A DNA stretch of 60,891 bases from assembly GCA_002402105.1 (NCBI GenBank), contig NVVD01000013.1:33423-94313 (forward strand), written 5' to 3'. Each line of letters opens with the position of its first letter. Within the stretch, counting starts at the first letter, position 1. The notes beneath the pieces were generated by a model that was given only the letters and a program-made list of their open reading frames with translations, was not told the DNA's origin and did not search any database. This document shows positions 35,921-43,704 of this stretch, one piece after another. Origin of the DNA: Candidatus Cloacimonadota bacterium (GTDB lineage Bacteria > Muiribacteriota > UBA6191). The translations under genes and the position numbers were made by a program.

Positions 35921-36393
35921 AAATATCACTCATTGCAGCTATTGGCTTAAATAATGAGCTTGGCTTTGATCAAAAAATGTTGTGTCATTTACCAAGTGAT
36001 TTGAAATATTTTAGAGAAAAAACTTTAAATAAAAAAATAGTTATGGGTAGAAAAACCTATGAGTCTATTGGTAGAGTACTAAAGGAAAGAGTAAATATAA
36101 TTCTTTCTAAAAGTTCAGGCTTTAAAGTAGATGGAGCAACCGTTTTTAATGACTTTAAAAGTTTGATGTCTGCGCTTAATAAATATGACGAAGAAATTAT
36201 GATTATTGGTGGTGCAAAAATATACTCTTTATTTATGCCTTATGCCAAAAAGCTATATTTAACAAAAATTAATTCTAACTTTCAAGCAGATACATTTTTT
36301 CCAGAATACTTTGACTTTACGAAAATTATTTTTAGTACTGTAGTTAATGATGGGGTTTATCAGTTGAACTTTTTAGAAATGGAAAAAAAATAA
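35917..36393 (+). CDS. folA: dihydrofolate reductase
   Basis: A 158-residue DHFR that reduces dihydrofolate with NADPH. Present are the start IAAIGLNNELGF, LPSDLKYFREKT (the Asp that protonates the pteridine), KKIVMGRKTYESIG, RVNIILSKS and the late IIGGAKIYSLFMPYAKKLYLTKI block. The tryptophan common before the LP motif is replaced by cysteine (MLCHLPSD). ATG overlaps the kinase stop by four bases. No thymidylate synthase gene is adjacent. Clear assignment. Confidence 0.94.
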   Translation: MKISLIAAIGLNNELGFDQKMLCHLPSDLKYFREKTLNKKIVMGRKTYESIGRVLKERVNIILSKSSGFKVDGATVFNDFKSLMSALNKYDEEIMIIGGAKIYSLFMPYAKKLYLTKINSNFQADTFFPEYFDFTKIIFSTVVNDGVYQLNFLEMEKK

Positions 36394-36452
36394 GAACAAA
36401 TATTTCATGTATATAGGTGTAAATAAAACTATAACTTTTGGAGATGTTTGTT

Positions 36453-36707
36453 ATGACTATATTATTGATTATTGGTTTTTTATTAATTTTCCCTTTTGCT
36501 CTTTTTAAAATAATTTTTTCTAGTGTTTCAGGCTCTGAGTCACAAGAGCCAAGTAAGCTTGATTATGTAGAGGGTTTATTTGAATGTGTAGACTTGTTTG
36601 AGATAGTGGGTGTAGGTGTTGAGGTAGTTTTTGAAGGAATATTTGTTTTTATAGCAGGAGCTTTTGAAATATTAGGAAACCTATTGGCCTGTTTATGTTT
36701 TTTATAA
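36453..36707 (+). CDS. small membrane protein (84 aa)
   Basis: An 84-residue protein with a hydrophobic N-terminus (MTILLIIGFLLIFPFALFKII, TM1), a short polar acidic linker, then a hydrophobic second half (VGVGVEVVFEGIFVFIAGAFEILGNLLA) that may be a second helical pair. The ATG at 36453 is preferred because GGAG lies eight bases upstream; upstream in-frame starts at 36438 and 36444 lack one. It lies 59 bases after folA and four bases before the convergent spermidine-synthase stop. Family not recognised. Confidence 0.55.
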   Translation: MTILLIIGFLLIFPFALFKIIFSSVSGSESQEPSKLDYVEGLFECVDLFEIVGVGVEVVFEGIFVFIAGAFEILGNLLACLCFL

Positions 36708-36711
36708 AGGT

Positions 36712-38364
36712 TTAATTTTCGTTATATAAATTTGATAAAGATAAGCGGTTCATATCATTAACAGGTATTTTATTAAAACCTTGATACATATCCTTTCCAA
36801 AAGAAAAAGAAGCATTTAAAATTTCATTGTTTAAAAACTTTGTTTGTACATTGATATTAATATTTTTTAAAGAATCTTTTATTTCTTTTTCATTTTTTGT
36901 TTTTGAACCAAGGTGAAAGCCCCAAACTTCAAAAGTTTTCATATTTATTTGTTGGGCTGTTGCTGTTAAACCAGCTGCTCTTAAAGTTTTACCAATTGAT
37001 AAAAAAACCTTACGATTAAATAAAGGAGATGCAGATTGAATGCAAAAGTGTCCATCATCACTTAAGCTTTGTTTCATTAATAAAAAAAATTGCCTAGTAT
37101 AAAGTTTAGCTGTATGAATACTATGAGGATCAGGAAAATCAATTAAAATCACATCAAATTTTTGATTGTTTTGTCTTAAAAATAAAAAAGCATCATCATT
37201 AATGATATGTACTTTTTGGCTTTGAAAAGAGTGATTATTTAATTTAGATAAATCACTGTATTTGAATAAATCAGTGAGCTCTTTATCTAAATCAATGAGG
37301 ATGATGCTTTCAACATTTTTATGCTTTAAAACCTCTCTAGCAACTAGTCCATCTCCACCACCAAGTATTAAAACATTTTTAATATTAGGGTGTAATAATA
37401 AAGCAGGGTGAGCTATAAATTCGTGGTATCTATATTCATCAATTGTTGAAAACTGTAGACCACCATTGATAAAAAATCGAATGTCTTTATTAAAACGGTC
37501 TAAAAACCTTTTAACTTCAAATCTTTTATTATCTGATTGAAATATCACTTTTAGTTGAGACTTATTTTTTTTGTTATATAGATTATCGTGAAAGGGTACT
37601 TTATTGGTGACAACTAATTTTTGATAGGGAGTATTTGTTTTAAAAATAATAGGATCACGATATAGCTTTTGCTCTGAAATATCAGATAATTCTTTTAAAG
37701 ATAAACCAAGCCAGATAGAAAAAGTTAGAGTTAAAAAGGCAAAAAGTCTAACGGCTATTTTATGTTTAAAATCAGAAGGAAAAACAAAGAGAGTAGAAAT
37801 AGCTAAAAGTAAATTAATGATTCCACCAGAAAAAGCAGAAATTTCAATACCATAATTTGGAAATAAGTAAAAAGGAAATAATAAAAAAGCAAATAAACAA
37901 CCAAAGTAATCTGCCATCATAACAAATGATGAGTTTTCTCCTAGGTTTGCTCCCATTTTTTCATTGATTCTTAGGATAATAGGGATTTCCATACCGATTA
38001 AAATACCAATGATAGGACTATAAATTAAAAAGAAATAAAGAGTATGATGAGGAAATTCGCTAGCTAATATCTGTATAAAACTAACAGAGCTCATACAAAA
38101 AAACGACAGGAGTATTTCTACAACGGCAAAGTGATCCATAGAAACATTTTTAAACATTTTTAATGAAGTTAAAAAGCTACCGATACCCATAAAAAACATC
38201 ATGATTCCCATGGTGTAAAAAAGGGTTTTATTGGCTCCACCAATTAATACTGTACCTAAATTAAATAAAGATAGTTCAGAAATTATTCCGCAATAACCAC
38301 TTAGTAACATGCAAAGAAGCAAGAGTGTAATTTTTAATCGTTGAGCTTTAGCTGTAGAAATCAT
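36712..38364 (-). CDS. membrane-anchored spermidine/polyamine synthase-like protein
   Basis: A 550-residue protein. The N-terminal half has about seven TM helices (10-215); the C-terminal half is an aminopropyltransferase (SpeE-like) domain with the SAM-type loop VLILGGGDGLVAREV, the acidic LIDLDKELTDLF, the DD pair (INDDAFLFLR) and the catalytic-type DFPDPHS. The layout is the large membrane version of spermidine synthase. It would transfer an aminopropyl group from decarboxylated SAM to putrescine, though members of this group may have other substrates. No speD or speB neighbour was seen. It overlaps the upstream membrane protein gene by four bases on the minus strand. Confidence 0.88.
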   Translation of the reverse strand: MISTAKAQRLKITLLLLCMLLSGYCGIISELSLFNLGTVLIGGANKTLFYTMGIMMFFMGIGSFLTSLKMFKNVSMDHFAVVEILLSFFCMSSVSFIQILASEFPHHTLYFFLIYSPIIGILIGMEIPIILRINEKMGANLGENSSFVMMADYFGCLFAFLLFPFYLFPNYGIEISAFSGGIINLLLAISTLFVFPSDFKHKIAVRLFAFLTLTFSIWLGLSLKELSDISEQKLYRDPIIFKTNTPYQKLVVTNKVPFHDNLYNKKNKSQLKVIFQSDNKRFEVKRFLDRFNKDIRFFINGGLQFSTIDEYRYHEFIAHPALLLHPNIKNVLILGGGDGLVAREVLKHKNVESIILIDLDKELTDLFKYSDLSKLNNHSFQSQKVHIINDDAFLFLRQNNQKFDVILIDFPDPHSIHTAKLYTRQFFLLMKQSLSDDGHFCIQSASPLFNRKVFLSIGKTLRAAGLTATAQQINMKTFEVWGFHLGSKTKNEKEIKDSLKNININVQTKFLNNEILNASFSFGKDMYQGFNKIPVNDMNRLSLSNLYNEN

Positions 38365-39263
38365 AAATAACTACTCGGATTTAATATAGGTGTAATACCA
38401 CGAAGATAAAAAAAATATAAGAAAATACTAATAGTTAAAAGAGCATTACTATCTTTAGAATATGATTTTAATTGTTCAAATATTTTTGGATTTGAAATGA
38501 TTAAATTTAAAAAAAGTGAAACGAATAAAACAAAATATAAAGTTTGGTGATTTATCAATAAAGCAATCATAAAAAAGCTACTTAAAAATTGGTAAACTTC
38601 TTTTTTCTTTTTTTTATCAATTTGAATTTGAAATGTAAAAAATAAAAGAACTAAAGCTCCATATGATGAATGTTGAATTGAAAAAACTTCATTATATTGA
38701 AACCAAATTATAATTTTATGAGAAAAAAAGTTTCGAATAGTTTCTAGCTCTGATAAATGAATCCATTGAAATAGAAAAGGAATCATATAAGAGCAGAATA
38801 TCATATAAGACTTCTCACGCTGGAGACTAAAAGTTAGATAGGATAAAACTAATAAAACAGGTAAAAATAGAGGGTTTAAAACTAAGATAGGAATTGCAAA
38901 AACTAAGCAAGGAAGTAAGCCAAGAGAGTTAGAGTAAAATAATCGATAGTTAAAAAATAGAAATAAAAGCATCGAAAATATAGAAAGGCTATCTTGTATT
39001 GGTATTTGTAACAATTGTGAAAATGGTAAAACAAATAGGATAAAATAGATAAATATGGATCTTTTATAAAAGTTTTTCAAATGACTTGTTAGTAGGTGTT
39101 GTAGTAATAAACAGCTAATTGCTAAAACTAAGGAATAGAAAAGTGATGATTCAAGTTGTAGGTGAGCAAAAATGCTTATTTTATTAAAAAATTGAGAGAA
39201 TACAAAAAAAATCAGAGATGTAATAAAAGAAAATAAAATGTTTTGTTGGAATATAAGTGTCAT
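38361..39263 (-). CDS. polytopic membrane protein (300 aa)
   Basis: A 300-residue protein almost entirely of TM helices (about 8-9, for example LFSFITSLIFFVFSQF, FYSLVLAISCLLLQHL, LPCLVFAIPILVLNPLF). No soluble domain or catalytic motif is visible. It has Ser/Phe/Leu/Tyr-rich composition like its neighbours. It precedes the spermidine-synthase gene with a four-base overlap, so the two form a unit; this could be the partner membrane subunit. Family not recognised. Confidence 0.72.
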   Translation of the reverse strand: MTLIFQQNILFSFITSLIFFVFSQFFNKISIFAHLQLESSLFYSLVLAISCLLLQHLLTSHLKNFYKRSIFIYFILFVLPFSQLLQIPIQDSLSIFSMLLFLFFNYRLFYSNSLGLLPCLVFAIPILVLNPLFLPVLLVLSYLTFSLQREKSYMIFCSYMIPFLFQWIHLSELETIRNFFSHKIIIWFQYNEVFSIQHSSYGALVLLFFTFQIQIDKKKKKEVYQFLSSFFMIALLINHQTLYFVLFVSLFLNLIISNPKIFEQLKSYSKDSNALLTISIFLYFFYLRGITPILNPSSYL

Positions 39264-39431
39264 ATGTAGATTATACCTAAAGCTTTTTGGTTTGTCTGTT
39301 GTGGGTTCATAAATAAACTTAAATTTTAATCTTAGTTTAATGATTCTTTAGTAAGTTATAGTTAAAGACTTTTAAAAAGGTTATTTTATATTTAATAGTA
39401 GGGACTCTATAGAAGTTTTGGAGAAAACAAA

Positions 39432-40664
39432 ATGCATAAAAAAACTTGGCAAGAAATGATATTTATATTGTCTATATTTAGTCTTTTGATTGCTAGCTTT
39501 ATATCTATCATCTTATCTTTAGAGTTAATCAATCCAAATATAGTTAAAAATCATTATTTAAACTTTGGTAGGTTGTTACCCTTGCATTTAAATTGGACTC
39601 TTTACGGGTGGTTAAGTTATCCACTCATTGGACTTTTATTTGTATTAAAGGGTGAATGCAGAAAAAACAGCAAACTTATTAAATTGAGTTTATTATTTTG
39701 GTTGGCAGCACTTATAGCTTTATCAATATCTTGTTTGACGGGTAACTCATCGGGTAAGTTATTTTTAGAGTTTACTGGTATTTCAAGGCATATATTTGCT
39801 CTTAATTTATCTTTTTTGTCTTTTACATATATTTATGAATCACGTTATTTAAAAGGTATTAATTTTTTTAATAAATATATTATGAATGGGGTAGCATTTT
39901 GTATTCCTATTGTTTGGTTTATAGCCTCTTCTGCTGAGGTTTACCCTCCGATTAATCCGAGTAGTGGTGGACCAACTGGTGTTAGTTTAATGGGTAGTAC
40001 TTTGGTTATTATACCAATATTTTTACTATTGATAAAAAAACTGGATAAAAACATTTCAAATAATTATTTAATGAAATATTGGTACTTTTTATTGATTCAC
40101 TTTTTGATATTCATGGTGTTTTGTAATCATGGTTCTATATCAAATAATAATGTAGGGCAAATTGTATCAATATTTTCACTAATTATATGGCCATTTTTAT
40201 TAATAAAACTATATTTTAAAAATAGCAGTGATAGAGATCAAAAACACTGGAAAACTTCTATGGTTACTTGGTTTTTACTTTTATCTATAACAGCTGTAAT
40301 ATCATTTTTACCTGGGGTTTTGATACATGTAAAATTTAACTCTATTTTAGTTGCTCATAGTCATATTGCAATGGCAGGTTTTTTGAGTTCATTTTGTTTT
40401 TTAGTTTTTGACTGTTTTGTTTCTAAGGATTATTTGAAGCATTGTTTAAATAGTAATTTTTTTATAAATTGGCATTTGATACAAGTTTCTCATGTTTTTT
40501 TGTTATTTTTTATGGGTATGATTGAACTTGATGGGTTTTACTATAATATAGATTTTACTTACGAGTTTTTAAAATACTTACGTGTTTTAATAGCGGTTAT
40601 ATTTTTTATATTAATAGCACTTACTTTTAGGAGAAGTTTATCTTACAGTTTAAAAAAATATTAA
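39432..40664 (+). CDS. divergent heme-copper oxidase subunit I-like protein (CcoN-like)
   Basis: A 410-residue protein with about 11 TM helices. Histidines sit where oxidase ligands would: H52 in LPLHLNWTLYGW (heme-ligand helix 2), H223/H233 in FLLIHFLIFMVFCNHGS (CuB-side region) and H309/H311 in LVAHSHIAMAGF (late heme-ligand helix, like CcoN VGHVHSG). The loop YPPINPSSGGPTGVSLMGS also resembles HCO relatives. Ligand count for CuB cannot be confirmed, so it may not be an active oxidase. The CcoO-like cytochrome c fusion at 41010 is in the same operon and argues for a respiratory complex. Ribosome site GGAG precedes the ATG. It could instead be an NnrS-like heme protein. Confidence 0.62.
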   Translation: MHKKTWQEMIFILSIFSLLIASFISIILSLELINPNIVKNHYLNFGRLLPLHLNWTLYGWLSYPLIGLLFVLKGECRKNSKLIKLSLLFWLAALIALSISCLTGNSSGKLFLEFTGISRHIFALNLSFLSFTYIYESRYLKGINFFNKYIMNGVAFCIPIVWFIASSAEVYPPINPSSGGPTGVSLMGSTLVIIPIFLLLIKKLDKNISNNYLMKYWYFLLIHFLIFMVFCNHGSISNNNVGQIVSIFSLIIWPFLLIKLYFKNSSDRDQKHWKTSMVTWFLLLSITAVISFLPGVLIHVKFNSILVAHSHIAMAGFLSSFCFLVFDCFVSKDYLKHCLNSNFFINWHLIQVSHVFLLFFMGMIELDGFYYNIDFTYEFLKYLRVLIAVIFFILIALTFRRSLSYSLKKY

Positions 40665-41020
40665 TTTTCATTGGTTTAGGAGAGCTATTAACAGGTTTTT
40701 TGTTGATGTTGTTTCCAACTTTTGTCTTGCAATGTTTATGGATAGAGCCTCTTAGTGACATATCTTATTTAAGATTTGTTGGTGCTTTTGTTTTTTCTGT
40801 AGGAACTCTTTATATGCTCCCACTTTTTGATAAGACAAAAGATATTGTTTTATTAATTAGTAAAGTCACAGCTATTTTACGTATAAATATATTTTTATTT
40901 TTGATTGTTACGATTGCTTTAAATATATTTGATAAATCATGGTTATTAGTAGCTTTTTATGACTTATTTTTGGCTTGTTTTCAAGCTTTTTATTCAAGAA
41001 AGTTTAATAATGAAAAATAG
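40640..41020 (+). CDS. small four-TM membrane protein, probable ATC start
   Basis: The product is a small polytopic protein with about four TM helices, including a first helix LLTGFLLMLFPTFVLQ. In-frame ATG (40706) or TTG (40700) starts would cut that helix, and neither has a ribosome site close by. Upstream, AGGAG (40629-40633) is six bases before ATC 40640-40642; starting there gives a full N-terminus of M-L-Q-F-K-K-I-L-I-F-I-G. ATC starts are rare but known (for example in infC-type genes the related ATT is used). It overlaps the CcoN-like gene's stop by 25 bases. Family not recognised; it may be a small subunit of the respiratory complex. Confidence 0.6.
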   Translation: MLQFKKILIFIGLGELLTGFLLMLFPTFVLQCLWIEPLSDISYLRFVGAFVFSVGTLYMLPLFDKTKDIVLLISKVTAILRINIFLFLIVTIALNIFDKSWLLVAFYDLFLACFQAFYSRKFNNEK

Positions 41021-42803
41021 CTTAAAGCTAGTACAATGGATACTTCATTTATTTATTATATATACTTACTTTTTGATTTATGCTCAATTTGGTTTTTTAG
41101 CAAGTTTAAAAGCTTCAAGTGATGTTAATTTAGTAAAACAAATTATGCCATTTATGTTACTTGGAGCATTAATTTCTGGTATATGGATTCGTTTTTTCCC
41201 CCCTAAAAAAATTCAATTAAACTTAAGTGTTTCTTTTATATTAGCTTTTATTGCTTCTATTATTTCTATTTATTCTTTTACTTTTAATGCTTATTTAATC
41301 TGTTCATTTATAATTGGTTTATCTGTTTCTATTTTGACCATTTTAACATCAGCAAGTTTATTTAATTTTTTAAGGGCTTCTGAGATTATTTTTGTATCAG
41401 CAGTATCAACAGGTTTATCTTACTTTTTTTGTAATATTCCTATGATTCATCATTCACCGATTAGTATAAAAGCAAGTATAGCAGCTCTTTTATGTATAAT
41501 TGGTTTACTCAATTGTTTAATGACTGATTACAAAGCCCAAAAAAAATCTTATCGCCAGATTAGAGCTCAATCAAATCGTTATTTTTATTTGATGTCAGCT
41601 CTTTTCTTTGTAGTTTTATTAATAGATTCTTACTCTTTTTCTATTATTCAAAACAACCCACATTTAATGAAATTTAGTTGGGCTAAAGATCTTTGTCTGA
41701 TGCAAGGTATTTTTCATTTGTTGGGTACTATCGTGGCATACTTTTTATTAAAAGATAAAAATATTCATTATTTAATATCTTTAGTTATGTTTTTATTTTG
41801 TATTAGCATTTATCAAATAGGCAAAGAAAACTCTTTTATTTATGCAAATATCTATGCTATTGCCATTGCTATGTATTCAACAGCTTTAATTTCTTTTCCT
41901 GCTCTTGCAAATAAAAACTATGAAACTCGTATAAAACTAACAGCAGACTTATATCTTTTTGCAGGTTGGATAGGTTCAGGTCTTGGGATTATCTTAGGAG
42001 ATGGAAAAACAGGAGTATCTTTTTATTTTTTTATCAGTTTATTAGTTATTTATCTTTTGGTTTTACTAGCTTCATCTGTTTTAAAGAGTTATTCAAAAAT
42101 GGCTACATTTTTTATAATGAGTATTTTTATACAATATGCTTACTCTAATGATTTCATTGAAAAAGGTCGTCAAGTTTATATTAATGAGGGTTGTATAAAT
42201 TGTCACAGTCAGTTTATTAGACCAAATACAAAAGATGTGATTAATTGGGGGCCTATTAGAAATAATCATTTAAAAGAAAACCCACCTCTTATTGGAAACC
42301 GTCGGATAGGACCAGACTTACTAAATGTTGGCTTACGAAGATCAAAAGAGTGGAATGAACTTCATTTAAAAAACCCGAGTGAAGTTTCTTTAAATTCTAT
42401 TATGCCTTCTTATGCTCATTTATTTAAAAATAACAATCTATCAGGGAGTTATTTAATCGAGTATTTACAAAGTTTAGGTAAAGACCACCTTTTAAAGAGA
42501 TTAAAAGTGATAAAATCTTGGAAAGCAAAAGGCAAACCTTCAAAGAATGGTAAATTTTTATATGAGCAAATGTGTATACAATGTCATGGGTCTAAAGGTA
42601 AAGGTGATGGTTTTATTTCAAAAAAGTTAATGACTAAAGTGGCAGACTTAAGTCAAAAGAAATATAAATTTGTTAAAAATAAAGTAGACCTTGCTCAAAT
42701 AATTAAGTTTGGCATTGTTGGGACTTCTATGCCTGGACATGAGATCTTAAGTGACGAGGATATTTTAGCATTACTTGATTATTGCTTGGAGCTACAAAAT
42801 TAA
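41010..42803 (+). CDS. polytopic membrane domain fused to diheme CcoO/CcoP-like cytochrome c
   Basis: A 597-residue fusion. Residues 1-360 contain about 11-12 TM helices arranged in two halves, like an MFS transporter (IWIRFFPPKK loop between the halves' early helices). Residue 380 onward is periplasmic cytochrome c with heme motifs C395-x-x-C398-H399 (CINCH) and C522-x-x-C525-H526 (CIQCH), axial methionines M465 (SIMPSY) and M574 (TSMPGH). The first heme domain strongly resembles cbb3 oxidase subunit CcoO (CINCHSQFIRP, RRIGPDLLNVG, SIMPSYAHLF). The second resembles CcoP. The ATG at 41010 follows AAGAAAG. The membrane half may anchor or couple transport to electron flow; this is an inference. 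Confidence 0.7.
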   Translation: MKNSLKLVQWILHLFIIYTYFLIYAQFGFLASLKASSDVNLVKQIMPFMLLGALISGIWIRFFPPKKIQLNLSVSFILAFIASIISIYSFTFNAYLICSFIIGLSVSILTILTSASLFNFLRASEIIFVSAVSTGLSYFFCNIPMIHHSPISIKASIAALLCIIGLLNCLMTDYKAQKKSYRQIRAQSNRYFYLMSALFFVVLLIDSYSFSIIQNNPHLMKFSWAKDLCLMQGIFHLLGTIVAYFLLKDKNIHYLISLVMFLFCISIYQIGKENSFIYANIYAIAIAMYSTALISFPALANKNYETRIKLTADLYLFAGWIGSGLGIILGDGKTGVSFYFFISLLVIYLLVLLASSVLKSYSKMATFFIMSIFIQYAYSNDFIEKGRQVYINEGCINCHSQFIRPNTKDVINWGPIRNNHLKENPPLIGNRRIGPDLLNVGLRRSKEWNELHLKNPSEVSLNSIMPSYAHLFKNNNLSGSYLIEYLQSLGKDHLLKRLKVIKSWKAKGKPSKNGKFLYEQMCIQCHGSKGKGDGFISKKLMTKVADLSQKKYKFVKNKVDLAQIIKFGIVGTSMPGHEILSDEDILALLDYCLELQN

Positions 42804-43704
42804 GATATTTAACTTTAAGATAATAAGTATTACCTTATTTTTTTTCTGTGCTTTAGTTTTTCATTTAGGTTGGCAAAATAAAACTTCTTTTGAGAAAGCT
42901 ATTGGTTTAGACAAATTAAGCTCTCAAGATAAAAAGGCTTTATTTGAAATACCAAAAGCTTTAAATGATTGGAAAATCTCTTGGTTAGGTCATAATGGAT
43001 ACTATCTAGAAAATAAAAATATAAAAGTATTATTAGATCCTGTACACGATATATCTATAAAAGGTGTATCAAGAAAGTTTGATACTTTTAACCCAAGTTC
43101 TTTTGAAAAAATAGACTATGTAATTATTTCTCATGCTCATTTTGACCATATGAGTTTAAATACAATTTCTAAGATGAAAAAAATTGAGACTTTGATTATT
43201 CCAAAGGGTTATAAAGAGTTATTTAAAGAGTTTAATATTTCAAAAATAATAGAAGTAATACCTGGAGAAACTTTAGACTTAAAACTAAAAATATCAGTTT
43301 TAAAAGCTCAACATAATGGTAGTAGATATCATCCGTTTAAATCTAGCTGTATGGCTAACTCTTATTTATTAGATGATAAAAAAACAAGCATTTATTTTGC
43401 TGGTGATACAGGCTTTGGAGAGCATATATTTGATATAGCTAAAAAATTTCATCCAGATATCTCGATATTACCAATAGGGGCATTTGAACCTAATTTTATT
43501 TTAAACTATTATCATATGAATCCAAAAGAAGCATTAAAAGCTATGAAAATATTAGGTTCAGAAGTAATGATTCCTTCACACTTTGGTACATATAGATTAT
43601 CTTTAGATTTAACAAGTGAGGCACTTATAGCGTTAATGCAATATAATAAGCCTTTCAATCAAAAAATCTACCTACCAAAGTTATATGTTTCAAAAACTGA
43701 TTAA
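42799..43704 (+). CDS. NAPE-PLD/UlaG-like metallo-beta-lactamase-fold hydrolase, probable ATT start
   Basis: A 301-residue enzyme with an N-terminal TM or signal anchor (residues 3-24). Metal-binding motifs are SHAHFDHMS (about 111-119), the glycine loop GHNGYYLEN, the AGDTGFGEH (late Asp) and HMNPKEAL (late His), which match the NAPE-PLD/UlaG-like metal-dependent hydrolases. No ATG precedes the natural start. GGAG (42788-42791) is seven bases before ATT 42799-42801, which overlaps the cytochrome stop (ATTAA), giving M-K-I-F-N-F-K-I. The alternative TTG at 42775 has no ribosome site. It is inside the respiratory operon and precedes the RND gene with a 20-base overlap. Confidence 0.82.
   Translation: MKIFNFKIISITLFFFCALVFHLGWQNKTSFEKAIGLDKLSSQDKKALFEIPKALNDWKISWLGHNGYYLENKNIKVLLDPVHDISIKGVSRKFDTFNPSSFEKIDYVIISHAHFDHMSLNTISKMKKIETLIIPKGYKELFKEFNISKIIEVIPGETLDLKLKISVLKAQHNGSRYHPFKSSCMANSYLLDDKKTSIYFAGDTGFGEHIFDIAKKFHPDISILPIGAFEPNFILNYYHMNPKEALKAMKILGSEVMIPSHFGTYRLSLDLTSEALIALMQYNKPFNQKIYLPKLYVSKTD

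Noticed and set aside
39432..40664. NnrS-family assignment for the CcoN-like gene
   Set aside because: The NnrS-type WHAHE motif is missing; the CcoO-like neighbour supports the oxidase-type view, though this is not proven.
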